From Akkermansia sp. (GTDB taxonomy: Bacteria > Verrucomicrobiota > Verrucomicrobiia > Verrucomicrobiales > Akkermansiaceae), in contig JAFWZG010000058.1 in NCBI GenBank assembly GCA_017517385.1, positions 1 to 45,158 of the forward strand: a stretch of DNA of 45,158 nucleotides, given 5' to 3'. The stretch's first letter is position 1. Every line of letters starts with the position of its first letter. The position numbers and the translations under genes are program-made. Below the pieces are notes generated by a model. It did no database searches. It saw only the letters and a list, made by a program, of their open reading frames with translations, and was not told where the DNA came from. Of this stretch, positions 41,791-45,158 are shown piece by piece.

Positions 41791-43014
41791 ATGGACATGA
41801 TGTCTCTGAAATCTGACTTTCCCATCCTTGCCACCCGCGTTGGCAAGCGTCCTCTGGTTTATCTTGATAACGCAGCCACCACTCATAAGCCTCTGGCCGT
41901 TTTGCAGGCTGAGCTGGATTATTATGAGCAGGTAAACTCAAATATCCACCGCGGGGCTCATTACCTCAGCCGTCTCGCTACCGAGCAGCATGAGCAGGCT
42001 CGCAGCACCGTGGCTCGCTTTCTGAATGCTGCCTCAGAGCGTGAAATTGTTTTCACTTCCGGTTGCACGGCCGGCATTAATCTTGTCTCTCAGGTTTTGG
42101 CTCTTTCTGGGCTTATCAGCGCGGGTGATGAGATATTGGTAACCACGGATGCGCACCACTCCAACATTGTGCCTTGGCAAATGCTGTGTGCCCGCACCGG
42201 GGCGGTGTTACGCCCTATTCCGCTCACCCCGGAACTGACGCTGGACATGCCTGCCTACCTCGGCATGCTCAACCCTCGCACGCGTATCGTTGCTGCGCCT
42301 TACATCTCAAATGCACTGGGCGTGGTGAATCCTATTCCGCAGATGATAGAGGCGGCGAAACGGAATCGCTCGGATTGCCTCTTCCTTGTGGATGGCGCCC
42401 AGAGCACGGCTCATATGGCTGTGGATGTGCAGAGCCTTGGTGCTGATTTTTACGTGTTCTCCGGCCATAAAGTTTATGCTCCCACCGGCACCGGTGCGCT
42501 CTGGGGCAGGGAGGAACTCCTTTCGGAACTTCCGCCCTGGCTTGGTGGCGGTGAGATGATTAAAGAGGTATCTTTCTCCGGCACCACATACAATGAGCTC
42601 CCCTTCAAATATGAGGCCGGTACGCCGAACATCGCCGGCAATATTGTGCTTGCGGCTGCGCTGGATTATGTGAAAAATATCGGCCTTGCTGAAATTGATG
42701 CTCATGAGCAGAGCCTTACTCGGGCACTATATGATGGGCTTGAAGCACTTGGGGGTATTGACTTGCTTGGGCCGCGTGATGGCCGCGGGGCTCTTGTTTC
42801 AGTGGTTATCCCCGGTGTGCATCACTATGACTTGGGCACCCTGCTGGACCAGATGGGGATAGCCGTTCGCACAGGGCACCATTGTTGCCAGCCTCTCATG
42901 CAGCACCTTGGAACGACTGGTACCACGCGTTACTCCTTTGCGCTTTATAACTCGGAGGAAGATGTCGCCGCGGCACTTGTCGCCACTGAGAGAGCTTTGA
43001 ACATGCTCAGGTGA
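41791..43014 (+). CDS. sufS: Cysteine desulfurase (SufS type)
   Basis: SufS takes sulfur from cysteine, using pyridoxal phosphate, for Fe-S cluster assembly. The 407-residue protein shows VYLDNAATTHKP, the PLP lysine Lys227 in FSGHKVYAPTGTG and the active-site Cys365 in RTGHHCCQP. The adjacent second Cys is common in the group. It begins at ATG 41791; a second ATG (41797) could also be used and the two cannot be told apart. The other suf genes (sufBCD, sufU/E) are not in the window. A 14-bp inverted repeat follows its stop by 18 bases. Confidence 0.94.
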   Translation: MDMMSLKSDFPILATRVGKRPLVYLDNAATTHKPLAVLQAELDYYEQVNSNIHRGAHYLSRLATEQHEQARSTVARFLNAASEREIVFTSGCTAGINLVSQVLALSGLISAGDEILVTTDAHHSNIVPWQMLCARTGAVLRPIPLTPELTLDMPAYLGMLNPRTRIVAAPYISNALGVVNPIPQMIEAAKRNRSDCLFLVDGAQSTAHMAVDVQSLGADFYVFSGHKVYAPTGTGALWGREELLSELPPWLGGGEMIKEVSFSGTTYNELPFKYEAGTPNIAGNIVLAAALDYVKNIGLAEIDAHEQSLTRALYDGLEALGGIDLLGPRDGRGALVSVVIPGVHHYDLGTLLDQMGIAVRTGHHCCQPLMQHLGTTGTTRYSFALYNSEEDVAAALVATERALNMLR

Positions 43015-43032
43015 TTTTTCAGAAAACCTGCA

Positions 43033-43069
43033 AGGCGCCCACACTTTGCTGTTGCAAGTGTGGGCGCCT
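43033..43069. repeat. 14-bp perfect inverted repeat between sufS and the UDPGP gene
   Basis: Arms 43033-43046 and 43056-43069 are perfect complements around a nine-base loop. The repeat overlaps the -35 element and most of the spacer of the next promoter. It may terminate the sufS transcript, although the following T tract is short, or act as an operator. Confidence 0.85.
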
Positions 43070-43080
43070 GCGTTTATAAT
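43052..43080 (+). promoter_or_regulatory. Strong promoter giving a leaderless UDPGP mRNA
   Basis: TTGCAA (43052-43057), a 17-base spacer and a consensus TATAAT (43075-43080). Seven bases separate the -10 box from the ATG at 43088. This is the best example of the leaderless arrangement in the window. Confidence 0.8.
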
Positions 43081-43087
43081 GTGTGAC

Positions 43088-44419
43088 ATGAGCAGCTTTG
43101 ATGTTATTGAAAGCAAGATGAAGTCCGTAGGACTCTCTGAGGCCGCCATAAATGCGTTTCGCCACAGTGTGCATGTGCTGGAGAGTAAGCAGAGCATGGT
43201 GATTCCCGAGAGCGATATTGTGCCAGCTGAGGGGGTGGCGGATTGGGAGGCTCTCGTGGCATCTACCCCAGCCGCGGAGGCTGACATGCTTGCGCAGACC
43301 GTGCTGATTAAGCTGAATGGTGGCCTTGGTACCAGCATGGGGCTGCAGAAGGCTAAGAGCTTGCTGGAAATTAAACCGGGAGTTACCTTCTTAGATCTTA
43401 TCGTACGTCAGGTGAAGAGCCTGCGCGCTGCAGCGGGGTATCCTGTGAACTTGCTGCTCATGAACTCTTTCTCTACCAGTGAGGATACCATGGCCCACCT
43501 TGCTCGTTATGCTGAGGATGGCTTTGCGGATGCTGATAAGGTGGAGATGATTCAGAACCGAGTGCCGAAACTGCTTCCCGACACGCTGGAACCGGTGAGC
43601 CACCCCGCCAATCCCGAGCTGGAGTGGTGTCCGCCCGGTCATGGGGATATTTATCCCGCTTTGGTGGGTAGTGGTTGGCTGGATAAGTTACTGGCTGCCG
43701 GTGTGAAGTATGCGTTCGTTTCTAACTCTGATAATCTGGGGGCTCAGCTTGATACCCACTTCCTGCGCTGGTTTGCGGAGAGTGGCGCTCCCTTCGTGAT
43801 GGAAGTAACCCGCCGTACAGAGGCGGATAAGAAGGGCGGACACTTGGCTACTCGCGTGGCTGATGGCCAGCCTATCCTGCGCGAAAGTGCCCAGTGCCCA
43901 GAGGAAGATGTGCCCGCTTTCCAGAACATCGACAAGCACCGCTACTTTAATACCAATAACCTTTGGATTCGTCTGGATGCCCTTCGTGACTATCTTGAGG
44001 TAAACGGCGGTGTGTTGCCCCTGCCTGTTATCTGCAATAGCAAGACGGTGGATCCTCGTGATGCTTCCACAGCCAAAGTTTACCAGCTGGAGACAGCCAT
44101 GGGTGCGGCTCTTCAGTGCTTCCCCGCTGCCCGTGCCGTGTGTGTACCCCGCAGCCGTTTCTTCCCGGTAAAGACATGTAGTGATTTGCTCTTGCTGCGC
44201 TCTGATGCGGTGGTAATCAATGAGGCCGGTTTGATGAGCCTTGCTCCGGAGTGCGGTGGGGTGGCCCCCATCGTTCAGCTGGACAGCAAGCTCTACAAGC
44301 TTGTGGATTCTCTGGATTCGCTTGGTGTGCCCAGCCTTAAGAACGTGAAGAAACTCACCGTCACCGGTTCCCATAGTTTTGCGCCCGGGGAGCCGCTTAG
44401 TGGTGAGGTGACTGTATAA
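43088..44419 (+). CDS. UTP-glucose-1-phosphate uridylyltransferase (UDPGP family, eukaryotic-like)
   Basis: This 443-residue enzyme makes UDP-glucose from UTP and glucose-1-phosphate. It belongs to the UDPGP family found in eukaryotes and some bacteria, not to the small GalU family. The nucleotide-binding loop is KLNGGLGTSMGLQKAKS. VSNSDNLGA and PLPVICNSKTVDP are also typical, as is the C-terminal beta-helix-like end. The start is the ATG after the consensus promoter; a longer frame at 43046 lies inside the inverted repeat. The release-factor homologue follows after four bases, in one unit. Confidence 0.93.
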   Translation: MSSFDVIESKMKSVGLSEAAINAFRHSVHVLESKQSMVIPESDIVPAEGVADWEALVASTPAAEADMLAQTVLIKLNGGLGTSMGLQKAKSLLEIKPGVTFLDLIVRQVKSLRAAAGYPVNLLLMNSFSTSEDTMAHLARYAEDGFADADKVEMIQNRVPKLLPDTLEPVSHPANPELEWCPPGHGDIYPALVGSGWLDKLLAAGVKYAFVSNSDNLGAQLDTHFLRWFAESGAPFVMEVTRRTEADKKGGHLATRVADGQPILRESAQCPEEDVPAFQNIDKHRYFNTNNLWIRLDALRDYLEVNGGVLPLPVICNSKTVDPRDASTAKVYQLETAMGAALQCFPAARAVCVPRSRFFPVKTCSDLLLLRSDAVVINEAGLMSLAPECGGVAPIVQLDSKLYKLVDSLDSLGVPSLKNVKKLTVTGSHSFAPGEPLSGEVTV

Positions 44420-44423
44420 AGCC

Positions 44424-44777
44424 ATGCCGGTTTCCCCTCAGAAACGAGATGAACTCCTTCAGCGCATGAAAGCGCTGGAGGTGTTCGAGCGTGATTTGGA
44501 GGAGACCTTTGTGCGTGGCAGTGGTAAGGGCGGCCAGAAGGTGAACAAGACGAATAATTGCGTTTGTCTTGTTCATCGCCCAACGGGAATCGTGGTGAAG
44601 TGTCACCGCGAGCGAGAGCGGGAGATAAACCGCTTTCTGGCTCGCCGCGCTCTCTGCGATGAGTTGGATCACCGCCTTAATGGTGCACCAAGTTCCAAGC
44701 AGATGGAGGCTATTCGCGCCCGTAAGCGAGGAAGCCTGCTGAAGAATATCAGTATTGTCCAGCGGAAGAACCCGTGA
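44424..44777 (+). CDS. Small release-factor homologue (GGQ domain only)
   Basis: This 117-residue protein consists almost only of the RF-1-type peptidyl-tRNA hydrolysis domain, with GSGKGGQKVNKT (GGQ at the peptidyl transferase centre) and HRPTGIVVKCHRERERE. Stop-codon recognition domains are missing. Relatives such as ArfB and mitochondrial mtRF-R rescue stalled ribosomes, often with a basic C-terminal tail; here the tail (RARKRGSLLKNISIVQRKNP) is basic but short. A role in ribosome rescue is inferred. Its stop is one base away from the convergent alkyltransferase stop. Confidence 0.85.
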   Translation: MPVSPQKRDELLQRMKALEVFERDLEETFVRGSGKGGQKVNKTNNCVCLVHRPTGIVVKCHREREREINRFLARRALCDELDHRLNGAPSSKQMEAIRARKRGSLLKNISIVQRKNP

Positions 44778-44778
44778 T

Positions 44779-45072
44779 TTAGTTGAGCTGTAAGAGGGCT
44801 TCTGTCTGCTCCAGCCGGAGCAGTATTTGCTTGAGCGCTGTACCTCCGCGATAATTTCCGGGTGGATTGTGCGCTGGGAGCACGCGGTGGCATGGGCGGA
44901 GTATGGGCAGGGGATTGCCCGCACACACGCTTCCTACGCTTCGTGCTGGGCCGAGACTGCCGTAGGTGGCTATATGCCCGTAGGGAATGGCGCAGATGCG
45001 CTGCATGATTTCCTGTTGTAACGTGGATTCCCGGAACGCGGCACTATGAAAGGATACCGACAGGTGGTTCAA
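44779..45072 (-). CDS. O6-alkylguanine-DNA alkyltransferase domain protein
   Basis: This 97-residue protein matches the C-terminal active domain of Ogt/AdaB methyltransferases: FRESTLQQEIMQRICAIPYGHIATYG, then the acceptor PCHRV with intact Cys, and NYRGGTALKQILLRLE. It takes alkyl groups from O6-methylguanine onto the Cys in a suicide reaction. The N-terminal ribonuclease-like domain of full Ogt is missing. The only plausible start I see is TTG at 45072 (no ATG or GTG upstream in frame before a stop near 45150); an internal ATG at 45006 would cut into the domain. The start is therefore uncertain. Confidence 0.78.
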   Translation of the reverse strand: MNHLSVSFHSAAFRESTLQQEIMQRICAIPYGHIATYGSLGPARSVGSVCAGNPLPILRPCHRVLPAHNPPGNYRGGTALKQILLRLEQTEALLQLN

Positions 45073-45158
45073 CTCCCATGGCTCTATAAAGCTGAACTTG
45101 TTTATTGAGCACTTCTCGTACCAGAGGCGTTTTTCCGGGAATATGAATCATCTCTATG

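Noticed and set aside
43688..44425. Minus-strand open frame of 245 codons opposite the UDPGP gene
   Set aside because: It is an antisense shadow; the plus-strand gene has clear family motifs and a consensus promoter.

Overview
The window reads as a gene-dense, roughly 50-55% G+C bacterial chromosome segment. It has no tRNA, rRNA, CRISPR array or prophage. My best guess is a host-associated Verrucomicrobiota (PVC superphylum) of the Akkermansia kind, held with moderate confidence. The hints are a sialic-acid catabolic operon, tandem group-III-type phosphofructokinases, a eukaryotic-type UDP-glucose pyrophosphorylase, a near absence of Shine-Dalgarno sequences and many secreted proteins of unknown family. 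No single marker proves the taxonomy.

Layout. (1) 1-139: the 3' end of a group II intron (domains V and VI) entering from the left. (2) 165-7185, minus strand: a long run of genes for a secreted protein, prepilin peptidase, Sel1-repeat protein, QueG, YugP-type metalloprotease, a small secreted protein, an HU-like protein, a thioredoxin-like lipoprotein and TrpS. (3) 7306-9002, plus strand: a TIM-barrel sugar isomerase and a nucleotidyltransferase, ending at a shared bidirectional terminator. (4) 9068-14478, minus strand: an operon nanA - AGE epimerase - pfk paralogue - DD-carboxypeptidase-like protein - pfk, which ties sialic acid breakdown to glycolysis. (5) 14691-17830: KdsD/GutQ isomerase, ribosomal protein S6, a dCMP-type deaminase and a radical SAM/SPASM enzyme. 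(6) 17956-24438: two ABC exporter half-transporters translationally coupled to two proteins of unknown function, then convergent dus. (7) 25571-30091: an outer-membrane barrel, a polysaccharide deacetylase lipoprotein, a CobA-HemD fusion and a short HemA. (8) 30172-43014: envelope proteins of unknown function, CstA, a class A penicillin-binding protein, a conserved unknown protein and SufS. (9) 43088-45072: UDP-glucose pyrophosphorylase, a small GGQ release-factor homologue and an O6-alkylguanine alkyltransferase.

Three things stand out. First, there are recurrent pseudoenzymes. One Pfk paralogue has Asn in place of two key Asp residues. The DD-carboxypeptidase-like protein overlapping it has lost all three active-site motifs. 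A class A PBP has lost its SxxK nucleophile while its glycosyltransferase domain looks intact. Second, at least six genes have a good -35/-10 promoter ending only 6-7 bases before the start codon, so the mRNAs should be leaderless, and elsewhere Shine-Dalgarno sequences are almost absent. Third, the ABC-ABC-X-Y cassette, divergent from a radical SAM/SPASM maturase, and the envelope cluster at 30172-36170 are the best candidates for undescribed systems.
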